From assembly GCF_003351345.1 (NCBI RefSeq), contig NZ_QQTO01000022.1, positions 310,001 to 374,000 on the forward strand: 64,000 bases of DNA, written 5' to 3'. The stretch's first letter is position 1. Each line of letters begins with the position of its first letter. This DNA comes from Allobosea caraganae (GTDB taxonomy: Bacteria; Pseudomonadota; Alphaproteobacteria; Rhizobiales; Beijerinckiaceae). This document shows positions 16,785 through 25,110 of this stretch, in pieces. Below the pieces are notes generated by a model, which had not been told where the DNA came from, did no database searches, and saw only the letters and a program-made list of their open reading frames with translations. The translations under genes and the position numbers were made by a program.

Positions 16785-17858
16785 TCACCTACGTAACTCG
16801 AAAGGTTTGACCACGCGCGGATCGTAGAGTTCGCCGACCGCGCGCGCCATGTCGGTTTCGAGCGCGCTGCCGCTTTGTCCCACGAAAATCGCGCCCTCGG
16901 TCGTGGCGCAGTGGAAGTCCGTGCGCAGGAAGCGCGCGCCGCTGAAGTCGCTGCTGGTCACGTCGGCATGATGGAACAGGGCGTAGTCGAGCCTGGCGCG
17001 GCGAAACGAGACGGCGCGCGCGTCGGCGCTGCTGAAGACGCTCATGTCGAGCTGGGCGCCGTCGAAATTGGCGCCGGCCAGCACCGCCTCCTGGAAGACG
17101 GCATTGCTCAAACTCGCCTGCGACAGGTTGGCGCCGCGCAGATCCGCCTTCACGAAGATCGCGCTGGGCGCGACCACGCGGGAGAGATCGGCCCCCACCA
17201 GGCTCGCCTCCAGCAGCAGCGCCCCGCTGAGATCGACGCCGGAGAGATTGGCCTGGTTGAGGATCGCCTTGGACAGGTTCGCGCGCGCCAGCGTCAGCGA
17301 GCGCAGATCGCGCCCGGTCAGGTCGCAATCGGTCAGGAGGATCGTGTCGCAGGCGAGCCCGTCGAGCAGGGCGCGGCGCAGATCGGCCTTGATGATGGCC
17401 GTGTTGCGCAGGCTCGCCTGCGTGAGGTCGATCTGATCGAGGCCGCATTCCATCAGGCCGCAGGTCTCGAACCCCGCCTGCGCGAAGACCGCCTGGGCCA
17501 GGCCGCAGCGCATCAGCGTCGACCTGGCGAGCTGAGCGCCGCTGAAATTGGCGCGGTCCAGCGCGCAGGCCATGAGGACGACCGTCTCGAACTGCGCCTC
17601 GCGCCACAGCGTCTCGCCGGCGATGCAGTTCATGAAGGTGCTGCCGGCGACCTGCGCGCCGTCGAAGCTGGCGCCGGTGAAGTCGCAGTCCACGAAGTTC
17701 ATGTCGCGGATCTGCGCGCCCGCGAAGGAGCTGCCGCGGAACGAGGTCTTCAGCACCGTGCCCTTGGCGAGCGTCGCGCCGGAGAGGTCCTGGCCGTCCA
17801 GGACGCCGTCGCGATAGGGCCAGTCATGGCTCAGATGCTCGAACAGGCTTTCAACCAT
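16785..17858 (-). CDS. Pentapeptide-repeat protein
   Basis: 357 residues made almost wholly of A(D/N)LXX-type pentapeptides (ANLSGVDLSGALLLEASLVG, ADLRGANLSQASLSN), which form a right-handed quadrilateral beta-helix. ATG 17858 overlaps the stop of the upstream DUF2169 protein by eight bases; a longer in-frame start at 17927 lies inside that gene. It resembles the C-terminal third of the upstream protein, so the pair probably arose by duplication. It probably acts as a scaffold or chaperone in loading the PAAR-like tip. No enzymatic residues are apparent. Confidence 0.87.
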   Translation of the reverse strand: MVESLFEHLSHDWPYRDGVLDGQDLSGATLAKGTVLKTSFRGSSFAGAQIRDMNFVDCDFTGASFDGAQVAGSTFMNCIAGETLWREAQFETVVLMACALDRANFSGAQLARSTLMRCGLAQAVFAQAGFETCGLMECGLDQIDLTQASLRNTAIIKADLRRALLDGLACDTILLTDCDLTGRDLRSLTLARANLSKAILNQANLSGVDLSGALLLEASLVGADLSRVVAPSAIFVKADLRGANLSQASLSNAVFQEAVLAGANFDGAQLDMSVFSSADARAVSFRRARLDYALFHHADVTSSDFSGARFLRTDFHCATTEGAIFVGQSGSALETDMARAVGELYDPRVVKPFELRR

Positions 17859-20800
17859 CGCTCGCCACCGCAAGAAGGGTCCGGCCGAGATTGGCGCGGC
17901 TGAAATCCGCGCCCAGCAGCGCGGCATCGGCGAGGTCGGCCCCGAACAGGTTGGCCGCGCGCAGCGATGCGCCCCTGAGGTCGGCGCGGTTCAGCTGCGC
18001 CTCGAGCAGGTTGGCGGCGAAGAAGTCGATGCCGGTCAGGTCGTTGCGCGAGAGCAGCGCCCGCTTCAGCGAGCCCTCGCGGAAGTTGGCGCGGGCGAGG
18101 ACCGTCTCGACGAAGCAGGCGCCGTCGAGACGGCCCTTGCCGAAGTCGCTGTCGCTCAGGTCGGCTTTCTGGAAGGCGAGCTTCTCGGTTCGGACCCGGG
18201 CGAAGCTGGCCTGGCGCAGGTCGGCCTCGCCGGCGAAGAGCACGCTCGTGAGGGTGGCATCGCTGAAATCGGCCCCGGCCGCCCGGGCCATGACGAAGCC
18301 GACCTCGAAGAGCTGCGCTCCGGCCATCACGATGCGGGGGCAGTCGACATCCATGAAATGCACGCGCTCGAGCGCCGCGCCCTGCCAGTTCGTCCCGGAG
18401 AGATCGGTCCGCATGAAGACGCTGTCACTGAGGCGCGCGCCCCGGAACGAAGCGGCGGTGAAGGGCACCGTCATCAGCGTCAGGTTGCGCAGTTCGGCCT
18501 GGTCGAACACGGCCTGCGCGAATTGCGCGCCGAACAGGCTGGCCTCGATGATGCGGCTGCCCTCGAAGCGCGCGCCGCGGGCGTCGACCTGGCAGAGATT
18601 GGCCTCGCTCAGGTCGCAGCCGCTGAGATCGGCCTGGACTAGCGAGGCGCCGCACAAGGTGGCGCGGGCAAGGTTCGCCCCGGTGAGGCGCGCGCCGTCG
18701 AGCCGGGCGTTCTCCAGCAGGGCGCCGGAGAGGTCGGCGCCGGAGAGGTCGATGCCTGAGAGGTCGGCCCCGGCGAGGTCGCGGCCGGCCAGCACGATGC
18801 CGGCGCGGTACTGCTCGGCAACGAGCGCGCCGAAGGCCTGGGCGACCGCGGGCGTCAGCGGCGTGTCGGGCTTCAGCGGCTGGGGCGAAAGCCGCCGCAT
18901 CTCCAGCACCGGTCCCGCCATCTGGGCCTCGGCCTGGTCGAGCCCCGCCTCGACCTCCGCCCTGCCCTGCGCGACCTGCGCGGCCGCGTCGTCGAGCGCG
19001 GCCCGGGTGGTGGCGGGCCTGGGAGCGGAAGAAGCAGGGACCGCGGCCAGGATCGCCAGCGGCGAACCGCCTTCGCCGGCGAGGTTCGGCAGCGCGGCGC
19101 CAAGCTTGGCGTCGACCTCGTCCATGGCAGCGCGGAGCTGCTCGGCGGCCTCGACCGGCGCGTAGGGCGTCGTCTCAAGGATGCGCAGGGCCTCTTCGAG
19201 AGAGGATTCACTGGCGGTTTCGGCCTGCGGCGGAATGGCCGTGTCCGGCAGGTCGGGCAAGTCGGGCAGCGCCAGCCTGTCGCCGCTCAGCTCGCGGCGG
19301 ACGTGCTCCAGCGGCCGCCCCTCCGGCAGGCCGAGGAAGCGGGCGCGCGCCAGCGCCAGTTGCGCTGCCTCATCGACCTCCGGATCGGCCGCGTCCAGCA
19401 TGGCCTTGCGCCAGTTCCCGAGGCTGTCGAGCTTCGCCTCCATCTCGGGCGCGCTCGCCTCGGCCACGGCCGGGAGCTCGCCCGGCCCGGGCAGCTTGGC
19501 GATCTCGGCATCGATCTGCCCGGCAACCTCCGGCATGTCGAGCATGGCCAGCAACTGGTCGATCGCGCCGGGCTCGGCCTGGCCCGAGGCGATCTCCTGC
19601 ATCGCCGCCAGCGCCGGATGCTGCTGCCGGGCGACTTCGTCGAGCTTGGCCTCGGCCTTGGCCTGGAGCGCTTCGAGCGCATCGAGCATCTCGGCGAAAT
19701 CGACCTCGCCCCCCGCGATCTCCTCGGGCAAGGGCATCGGCACGTCGTCGTCCTCGAACTCGGGGATCTCGATCGCCGGCCAGAGCTCCTTCGGCACCCC
19801 GGAGCGCGCCAGCTCCTGCCGCGCCATCCATTCGGCGTCGTCGCGGCGCTTGCTGCGGCGCTCCTGCGCCAGCGCCCGCCGCTTGGCGTTGCGGGCGTCC
19901 AGGACGTCCTGCGGCAGGGCAGGCGCGAGCTGATGCTCGGCGAAGGCGTATTTATAGGCGGTCTCGGGATTGGTGCGCAGCGCCCGGACCTGGAGGTAAT
20001 GGCTGAGCGGGCGCGGCTCATCCGTCATCCGCTCATAGGCCAGCATGACATCGGCGACATCGGCCGCCTCGATATCCTCGACCGGCGTCGCGCTGCGATA
20101 GACCATGACGCCGCGGCGGGCGCCGGCGAAGAGCCAGAGCGTGTCGATCCGCATCGGCAATTCGACCATCGGCTTCTGCGGATCGGTCCAGCCGATGAAG
20201 CAGCGCACGCGGAAGCCGGGCAGATGACGCTGCACCTCCGGCGCGTCGGCGGCGAAATTGCGCAGGCCGTAGCCCTCGTCGCCGGCGAGATAGCCCGGCA
20301 GGCGCTGGTCCGGCGGCGCGAACAGGAAGAGCCGCGGATCGGCGTCATCGGCGAGTGCCGGCGCCAGGTTCTTGATCCAGTGGTCGTCATAGGTGCCGGC
20401 ATATTGCAGGCGTTCCCTGGCATCGACCGCCACCGGGCCGAAGCGCGGCGGCGCGGGCGCATCGCCGATCGAGCGGACGGCGAGTTCCGGCACCTCGATA
20501 TTGGGCAGCGCGACCGTCTCGCGCGCCATCAGGCGCTCCTGCGCCCGGAAGCCGGTGCCTGTGGGGTTGGCGGCATGGCCCTCGCCGCCGAAGCAGCGGG
20601 CGGGCGTCAGCGGCATCTGCACGAAGGGCACCGGCTCGGTCGGCAGCGCCGTCGCGCCAGCCATCCGCCAGACGCGGTCGCCGGTGACGAGCAGCTGCTT
20701 CTGGAGATTGCCGATCGCCCAGGCGAGGCCCATGCGCTGCACCGGCGCGCCGCCCGGGGCGGCAGCGTGGCCGGCGACCAGCACCTCCGCCGTCGGCTTG

Positions 20801-21003
20801 GGCATGCCGAGATCGAAGACCGCGCCCGGCGGCAGCTCCTTCGCCGCCATCATCCACATCGCCTGGTCGCCCTGGAGCCGGTCGGGATCGGGGTCGGCGA
20901 GGTCGAACAGGCCGAAGGCCGAGACGATGAAGCTCGCGCCGACGGCTCGACGCTCCGTCTTGGTCAACAAGCCGAGACTGCGCGGTTTGATGATCAGGGC
21001 CAT
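17851..21003 (-). CDS. DUF2169 protein fused to pentapeptide repeats (T6SS tip/effector chaperone-like)
   Basis: 1050 residues from ATG 21003 (MALIIKPRSLGLL); the alternative upstream start at 21066 adds a basic leader. Residues about 1-320 are a DUF2169 domain. About 320-700 is a charged, Glu/Ala-rich helical linker with coiled-coil character, and about 720-1045 is a pentapeptide beta-helix. DUF2169 proteins occur beside PAAR-like tips in T6SS and related clusters and are thought to act as adaptors or chaperones. First gene of a five-gene coupled operon ending with DUF3540. The very long linker is unusual and may hold an unrecognised domain. Confidence 0.88.
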   Translation of the reverse strand: MALIIKPRSLGLLTKTERRAVGASFIVSAFGLFDLADPDPDRLQGDQAMWMMAAKELPPGAVFDLGMPKPTAEVLVAGHAAAPGGAPVQRMGLAWAIGNLQKQLLVTGDRVWRMAGATALPTEPVPFVQMPLTPARCFGGEGHAANPTGTGFRAQERLMARETVALPNIEVPELAVRSIGDAPAPPRFGPVAVDARERLQYAGTYDDHWIKNLAPALADDADPRLFLFAPPDQRLPGYLAGDEGYGLRNFAADAPEVQRHLPGFRVRCFIGWTDPQKPMVELPMRIDTLWLFAGARRGVMVYRSATPVEDIEAADVADVMLAYERMTDEPRPLSHYLQVRALRTNPETAYKYAFAEHQLAPALPQDVLDARNAKRRALAQERRSKRRDDAEWMARQELARSGVPKELWPAIEIPEFEDDDVPMPLPEEIAGGEVDFAEMLDALEALQAKAEAKLDEVARQQHPALAAMQEIASGQAEPGAIDQLLAMLDMPEVAGQIDAEIAKLPGPGELPAVAEASAPEMEAKLDSLGNWRKAMLDAADPEVDEAAQLALARARFLGLPEGRPLEHVRRELSGDRLALPDLPDLPDTAIPPQAETASESSLEEALRILETTPYAPVEAAEQLRAAMDEVDAKLGAALPNLAGEGGSPLAILAAVPASSAPRPATTRAALDDAAAQVAQGRAEVEAGLDQAEAQMAGPVLEMRRLSPQPLKPDTPLTPAVAQAFGALVAEQYRAGIVLAGRDLAGADLSGIDLSGADLSGALLENARLDGARLTGANLARATLCGASLVQADLSGCDLSEANLCQVDARGARFEGSRIIEASLFGAQFAQAVFDQAELRNLTLMTVPFTAASFRGARLSDSVFMRTDLSGTNWQGAALERVHFMDVDCPRIVMAGAQLFEVGFVMARAAGADFSDATLTSVLFAGEADLRQASFARVRTEKLAFQKADLSDSDFGKGRLDGACFVETVLARANFREGSLKRALLSRNDLTGIDFFAANLLEAQLNRADLRGASLRAANLFGADLADAALLGADFSRANLGRTLLAVASDG

Positions 21004-21144
21004 GAGCGAGGCGAAACCCGGAGCGGCAACGGAAATCGAGAGATTTCGACCGTCTCGTCCGCGCATGACATGGACGTGACGAAAGGGCAGCTTGACCGCG
21101 AATTCGGACGATCACCGGGCCGCGGCAGCGCCCGCCCGAAGGGC

Positions 21145-21480
21145 CTATTCGCCGAGCTTGGCCATCGCCGCGTCGCGGTCCTCGCAGACGGTGAGGATCT
21201 GCAGGAAGCCGCTGATGGCGAAGACCTCGTGGACCGAAGGCGTCAGGCCGATGAGTACGAGCTTGCCGCCGACCTCCTTCAGCCGCTTCGCCACCACGAG
21301 CACGACGCGCAGGCCGGCGCTCGAGACGTAGGGCACCTCGGAGAAGTCCAGCACGAGCCGGTTGGCGCCCCGCTTGATCTCGTCGGTGATCTGCAGCTCG
21401 ACGGCGCCCGCGTTGACGCTGTCGAGCCGGCCCTTCAGGGCCAGCACCAGCACTTCCTCAACCCAATCCGACTCGATCAT
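21145..21480 (-). CDS. STAS-domain anti-sigma factor antagonist (RsbV/SpoIIAA-like)
   Basis: 111 residues forming one STAS domain. The conserved phosphorylation loop reads VPYVSSAGLRVVL, with Ser53/Ser54 as the likely target of the partner kinase. In known systems the unphosphorylated form binds the anti-sigma kinase and frees its client. Located 63 bases after the anti-sigma kinase gene on the same strand, so the two are probably co-transcribed. A SpoIIE-type phosphatase that could reset it lies at the far end of the T6SS region. Confidence 0.9.
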   Translation of the reverse strand: MIESDWVEEVLVLALKGRLDSVNAGAVELQITDEIKRGANRLVLDFSEVPYVSSAGLRVVLVVAKRLKEVGGKLVLIGLTPSVHEVFAISGFLQILTVCEDRDAAMAKLGE

Positions 21481-21543
21481 GAGCGGACGATCTCCATCTT
21501 GAGTGCGCGGGACGCCGCCGCCTTGGTCGCGAGAACCGGCATG

Positions 21544-21990
21544 TCAGGCATCCACGGCGGTGGCGAGCTGGGGCGGGAACAGCAAGGTCAAGGTGATGAC
21601 GTTGCGGTCGTCGTCGCGGGTATAGCTCACCTCGTCGATGAGCGTGCGGACAAAATGGATGCCGAGCCCGCCGACCGCGCGCTCCTCCAGCGCGGAGGTG
21701 GTGTCGGCGACGTCGACCTCGAACGGGTCGAAGGCGATGGCGCGGTCGATGAGCTTGACCACGACGCGGTCGTCATGGCGGCGCATCTCGATGTCGATCT
21801 CGCCATCCTTCCGCTCGGCATAGCCGTAGGCGATGGTGTTGGTGATCAGCTCATCAAGCGCCAGATTGAGGCGGAAGACCATGGGCGGCGGCAATTGCAG
21901 GGAATCGGCGAGATACTCGATCGCATCCGCCAGCTTGCGGATTTCGTGAGTGTCGCTGCGCAGCACGACATGAATTCCGCGAGCCAACAT
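21544..21990 (-). CDS. Anti-sigma-factor-like serine kinase (RsbW/HATPase_c_2)
   Basis: A 148-residue GHKL ATPase. The N-box is LALDELITNTIAYGY (near residues 43-57), the G1-like motif is LIDRAIAFDP, and the G2-like motif is GGLGIHFV near 107-114. In the G1 box the usual Asp-x-Gly glycine is replaced by Ala, a possible effect on nucleotide binding. It pairs with the STAS antagonist downstream. No sigma factor gene is in the window, so the client could be a distant sigma factor or a non-sigma T6SS regulator. A perfect palindrome lies 25 bases upstream of the start. Confidence 0.9.
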   Translation of the reverse strand: MLARGIHVVLRSDTHEIRKLADAIEYLADSLQLPPPMVFRLNLALDELITNTIAYGYAERKDGEIDIEMRRHDDRVVVKLIDRAIAFDPFEVDVADTTSALEERAVGGLGIHFVRTLIDEVSYTRDDDRNVITLTLLFPPQLATAVDA

Positions 21991-22014
21991 GCCGGCGCCC
22001 CGAGCCCAAAACTC

Positions 22015-22026
22015 TTATTCGAATAA
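22015..22026. promoter_or_regulatory. Palindromes in the divergent gap upstream of the anti-sigma kinase
   Basis: TTATTCGAATAA is a perfect 12-bp palindrome 25 bases before the minus-strand ATG at 21990. A second inverted repeat, TTACG-ATGA-CGTAA, lies at 22057-22070. Both are plausible operators for the divergent kinase/antagonist and coiled-coil/ParA transcripts. The remainder of the 317-base gap (21991-22307) shows nothing else recognisable. Confidence 0.38.
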
Positions 22027-22307
22027 CGAGACTAGAGTCCTATTGCGAAGGTTCGATTACGATGACGTAACAACCCACAGCCTCTGACGCAGCGGCCCGG
22101 GCGCGTGCGCCCTGCGCGCATCCCGCCATGACTGCCGGGAGGGGCCGGAATTCGCTGGGGATAGCCAGGCTTGAGTCGATCTTGCCGGAAAGTTTTTTCG
22201 TTCTGTCATGATCGGTCCTCTAAGGTGCGCGGCCAGAGCATGGTGCCAAGCAATCGAACCGGCTTTCGGGCGAGATCGTGCACTTAACTCCTGGTCGAGA
22301 GAACGGC

Positions 22308-22748
22308 GTGAGCGACGACACGAGTGAATTCCAGAGGCGGCTGCGCGAGCTTTGCGGCGAGCTGGCGCGCGGGGACTACGACAATATCGACAGCCTGTTC
22401 GCGATGACGATCGACGAGGGCGCCCCCGTCGTGGTGCAGGAGCTGGCCGAGGCCTTCGCCAGCATGGCGGTGCAGATCGAGGCGCGCGAATACCGGCTCG
22501 GCGAGATGCTGGCCGAGCTCAAGGAGGCCAACCGCCGGCTCGAAGAGGCCAACCGCTCGGTCACGACCGAGAACGTCACCCTGCGCAGCCAGGTCCAGCG
22601 CCTGACCATCGAGATCGACCAGACCCGCAAGGAGCGCGAGGTCTCGGAGATCGTCGAGACCGACTATTTCCGCGGCCTGCAGGAACGGGCCCAGGCGATG
22701 CGCCAGCGCCAGCGTCCGACCCCGACAAGCGAGGCCGCCGATTCATGA
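22308..22748 (+). CDS. Small coiled-coil protein paired with a ParA-like ATPase
   Basis: 146 residues from GTG 22308, which follows GAGAGAACGGC; ATG 22278 is a weaker alternative. The N-terminal half is acidic. The middle (about 75-130) is a strongly predicted coiled coil, for example MLAELKEANRRLEEANRSV followed by LRSQVQRLTIEIDQTRKE. The C-terminus is basic and glutamine-rich. I do not recognise the family. Its stop overlaps the ATG of the ParA-like gene (ATGA), so it is probably a partner of that ATPase, in the way coiled-coil adaptors pair with MinD/ParA proteins. Confidence 0.7.
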   Translation: MSDDTSEFQRRLRELCGELARGDYDNIDSLFAMTIDEGAPVVVQELAEAFASMAVQIEAREYRLGEMLAELKEANRRLEEANRSVTTENVTLRSQVQRLTIEIDQTRKEREVSEIVETDYFRGLQERAQAMRQRQRPTPTSEAADS

Positions 22749-23551
22749 CCGTGATCGTTTCGACCCATTCCTACCGGGGCGGCACCGGCAAATCGAACAC
22801 CACCGCCAACATCGCGGCGAACCTGGCGCATAAGGGCCGGCGCGTCGCCATCGTCGACACCGACATCCAGTCGCCTGGCATCCACGTGCTGTTCAACGTC
22901 GATCCCGACCAGCTGCGCTACACGCTGAACGACTTCCTCTGGGGCCGCTGCAAGGTCGAGGAGGCCGCGCATGACGTCACCGACCGGCTCGTCAGCAATG
23001 CCGGAATCCACCCGGCTTCGGTCGGCGGCTCGGTGATGCTGGTGCCCTCCAGCATCCGGCCGGGCGAGATCGCCCGGGTGATCAAGGAGGGCTACGACGT
23101 CAACCTGCTCAATGATGGCTTCCAGGAGCTGTCGCGGCGCCTCCAGCTCGACTACCTGCTGATCGACACCCATCCCGGCGTCAACGAGGAGACGCTGCTC
23201 TCGATCGCGATCTCCGACACGCTGCTGCTGATCCTGCGGCCCGACCATCAGGACTACCAGGGCACGGCTGTGACGCTCGACCTGGCCCGGCGGCTCGGCG
23301 TGCCGCAATTGCTGCTGATCGTGAACAAGGTGCTGCCCTCGCTCGACTTCCGGCAATTGTCGGATCGCATCGCCAGCACCTATCGGGTGCCGGTGGCGGC
23401 GGTGCTGCCGCTGACCGAGGAGATGGTGCGGCTCGGCAGCGGCGGGCTCTACTCGCTGCTGGCGCCGGAGACGGCCTATGCCGAGGGCATCGCCGCGATC
23501 GGCGCGCTGGTGGACCTGCCCTTCGAGATGCCGGCGCAGAGCGTCGGCTGA
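22745..23551 (+). CDS. ParA/MinD-family ATPase
   Basis: 268 residues. The deviant Walker A reads YRGGTGKSNTTAN near residues 10-22, with a Gly-Gly in place of the usual Lys-Gly-Gly of ParA proteins. Switch I is VDTDIQSPGIHVLF near 38-51, and the Walker B-like YLLIDTHPGVNEETL near 137-151. Such proteins position cellular machines by ATP-driven membrane or nucleoid cycling. It is one of only two plus-strand genes inside the T6SS region and is coupled to the coiled-coil gene, so it might position or regulate the secretion machine. It could also be unrelated cargo. Confidence 0.88.
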   Translation: MTVIVSTHSYRGGTGKSNTTANIAANLAHKGRRVAIVDTDIQSPGIHVLFNVDPDQLRYTLNDFLWGRCKVEEAAHDVTDRLVSNAGIHPASVGGSVMLVPSSIRPGEIARVIKEGYDVNLLNDGFQELSRRLQLDYLLIDTHPGVNEETLLSIAISDTLLLILRPDHQDYQGTAVTLDLARRLGVPQLLLIVNKVLPSLDFRQLSDRIASTYRVPVAAVLPLTEEMVRLGSGGLYSLLAPETAYAEGIAAIGALVDLPFEMPAQSVG

Positions 23552-23584
23552 GCCTCCTACTCTTCAGAAGAGGGCTCCCCGCGC

Positions 23585-24931
23585 CTATCCGGCGAAGAAG
23601 GCGCGCTGAAAAGCGCTCGCATCGGCCGGCCGCGGCCCCGCATCGAAGCTCAACGCCGCAGCGATCGCACCCCAGGCCTGCTCCGACACCCCGCCTGGCC
23701 TGACGGGCACAAGCCCCTTCTCCCGCGCCTCCAACGACGGCGCCATCTCGAACGGGTGCCGGCCGCTCAGCAGCAGGTAGGCGACGCAACCCAGCGCATA
23801 GACGTCGTCGCGGGCATTGCGTGGGGCGCCCTCCAGCATGCCCGGGCTGGCATAGGGCAAGGTCATGCCGCCGAGCGCCGCCGGATCGAAGCCGGAATCG
23901 CGCGTCGCGCTGGCGATGCCGAAATCCAGCAGCTTCACCTCGCGGTTCGCGGCGACAAAAATATTAGCTGGCTTCAAATCCGCATGAATGACGCCGCGCG
24001 CATGGGCATGGCCGAGGCCGGCGCAGAGCTCGTGCAGGACGGCCTGCGCCTGCGCCGGCGGCAAGCCGACGCCACCGGCCTGCGCCAGCAGATTGTCGAG
24101 CGGCTCGCCTTCGAGCAGTTCCATGACGATGAAGAGATGGCTGCCGTCGCGCTCGAAATCATGCACCGTGACAATGTTGGGATGCGACAATTCCTGCGCC
24201 TTGCGCGCCTCGGCCTCGAGCGTGCGCAGCGCCTCGGGATGATGGCGGAAATCGCCGGAGAGCAGCTTGATCGCGACATAGGGCTGGCGGTGCATCGCCT
24301 CGAGCCGGCGCCGGTCGACGGCGCGGTAGACCACGCCCATGCCGCCGCGGCCGATCTCGCTGTCGAGGATGAAGCGGTCCTTCAGCATCGCGCCGGTGCC
24401 GATGGCGCGGCTCTCCTGGCGCGGGTCGAGCTCGAAGCGCCGGGCGCGGCCGGCCTCGGCATTGCTGGCGTCGCGGCGGAAGCGCAGGCTGCGGAAATCG
24501 GCGAGGCTGGCGTCGAGCGCCGCATCCTGGCGCGGCGCCGTCTCGCCGCCACGGCCGCGCAGGCCGGTAAAGCCGCCGATCAGCGCGTTGACGACGACCT
24601 CGTCGACCTTGTCGCGCATCGTCTCGGCCTTGGGCAGCGCCATCTCCGGCGCCGGCTGCGCCCCGGCCGGACGGGCGAGCGGCACGGTCGGCTGGTCGAG
24701 ATAGGCCTGCGGCGCGGCGGCGGCGCCCGCTTGCAGCTCGGCGATGAGATGCGCCTTGAGATCGGCCGGCAGGCGACCGAGATCGACCCAATATTGCAGC
24801 CGCTCGGGGATGGCGCCATGCGGATCGCCCTGCGCCCGCAGGCTCTTCAGGGCGATGACGAGCTTGTCGAAGGGCAGACGGCCGGCGAAGAACGATTGCA
24901 GGCAGCGATCGAGCTCCGCGACGCTATCCAT
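23585..24931 (-). CDS. Serine/threonine protein kinase (Hanks type), T6SS-associated
   Basis: 448 residues from ATG 24931; an in-frame start at 25048 would run across the 143-bp structured repeat and is rejected. The first 180 residues are helical, acidic and Ala/Pro-rich without a known domain. The kinase domain begins near 185 (IGRGGMGVVYRAVD), with VAIKLL, the catalytic loop HADLKPAN near 313 and DFGIAS near 334. The HRD arginine is replaced by Ala, as in non-RD kinases, so activation-loop control may differ. No membrane segment is visible. It follows the sigma-54 activator gene and is one of two kinases in the region. Confidence 0.88.
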   Translation of the reverse strand: MDSVAELDRCLQSFFAGRLPFDKLVIALKSLRAQGDPHGAIPERLQYWVDLGRLPADLKAHLIAELQAGAAAAPQAYLDQPTVPLARPAGAQPAPEMALPKAETMRDKVDEVVVNALIGGFTGLRGRGGETAPRQDAALDASLADFRSLRFRRDASNAEAGRARRFELDPRQESRAIGTGAMLKDRFILDSEIGRGGMGVVYRAVDRRRLEAMHRQPYVAIKLLSGDFRHHPEALRTLEAEARKAQELSHPNIVTVHDFERDGSHLFIVMELLEGEPLDNLLAQAGGVGLPPAQAQAVLHELCAGLGHAHARGVIHADLKPANIFVAANREVKLLDFGIASATRDSGFDPAALGGMTLPYASPGMLEGAPRNARDDVYALGCVAYLLLSGRHPFEMAPSLEAREKGLVPVRPGGVSEQAWGAIAAALSFDAGPRPADASAFQRAFFAG

Positions 24932-24963
24932 GTGGTCCCGCCTCACTGCGATCGAACGTTCCC

Positions 24964-25106
24964 AGAGACCGTTTGAGAATTCGCTGGCGTGAGCTGGCCG
25001 GCGTGGCTGTCGAGAACCGGAGCGGAGCGTACGTTTGTACGTGAGCACCGGGAGCGCAGACAGCCGCGTCGGACGGCCTCGCCAGTAGAATTTGCAAGCG
25101 GTCTCT
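24964..25106. repeat. 143-bp structured intercistronic element, copy B
   Basis: Same length and layout as the element at 14408-14550: AGAGACC at one end, GGTCTCT at the other, a middle stem (GGCGTGGCTGTC with GACAGCCGCGTC), and an apical hairpin closed by GTAC/GTAC. It lies between the sigma-54 activator stop (25111) and the kinase ATG (24931), with only four bases between the element and the stop codon. Differences from copy A fall mostly in loops or keep pairing through compensatory or G-T wobble changes. Confidence 0.88.
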
Positions 25107-25110
25107 CATA

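Noticed and set aside
19303..22026. 907-codon open frame on the plus strand opposite the DUF2169 and anti-sigma genes
   Set aside because: It is antisense to well-supported genes and its product is a low-complexity Arg/Gly/Leu-rich chain, the usual artefact of high GC.
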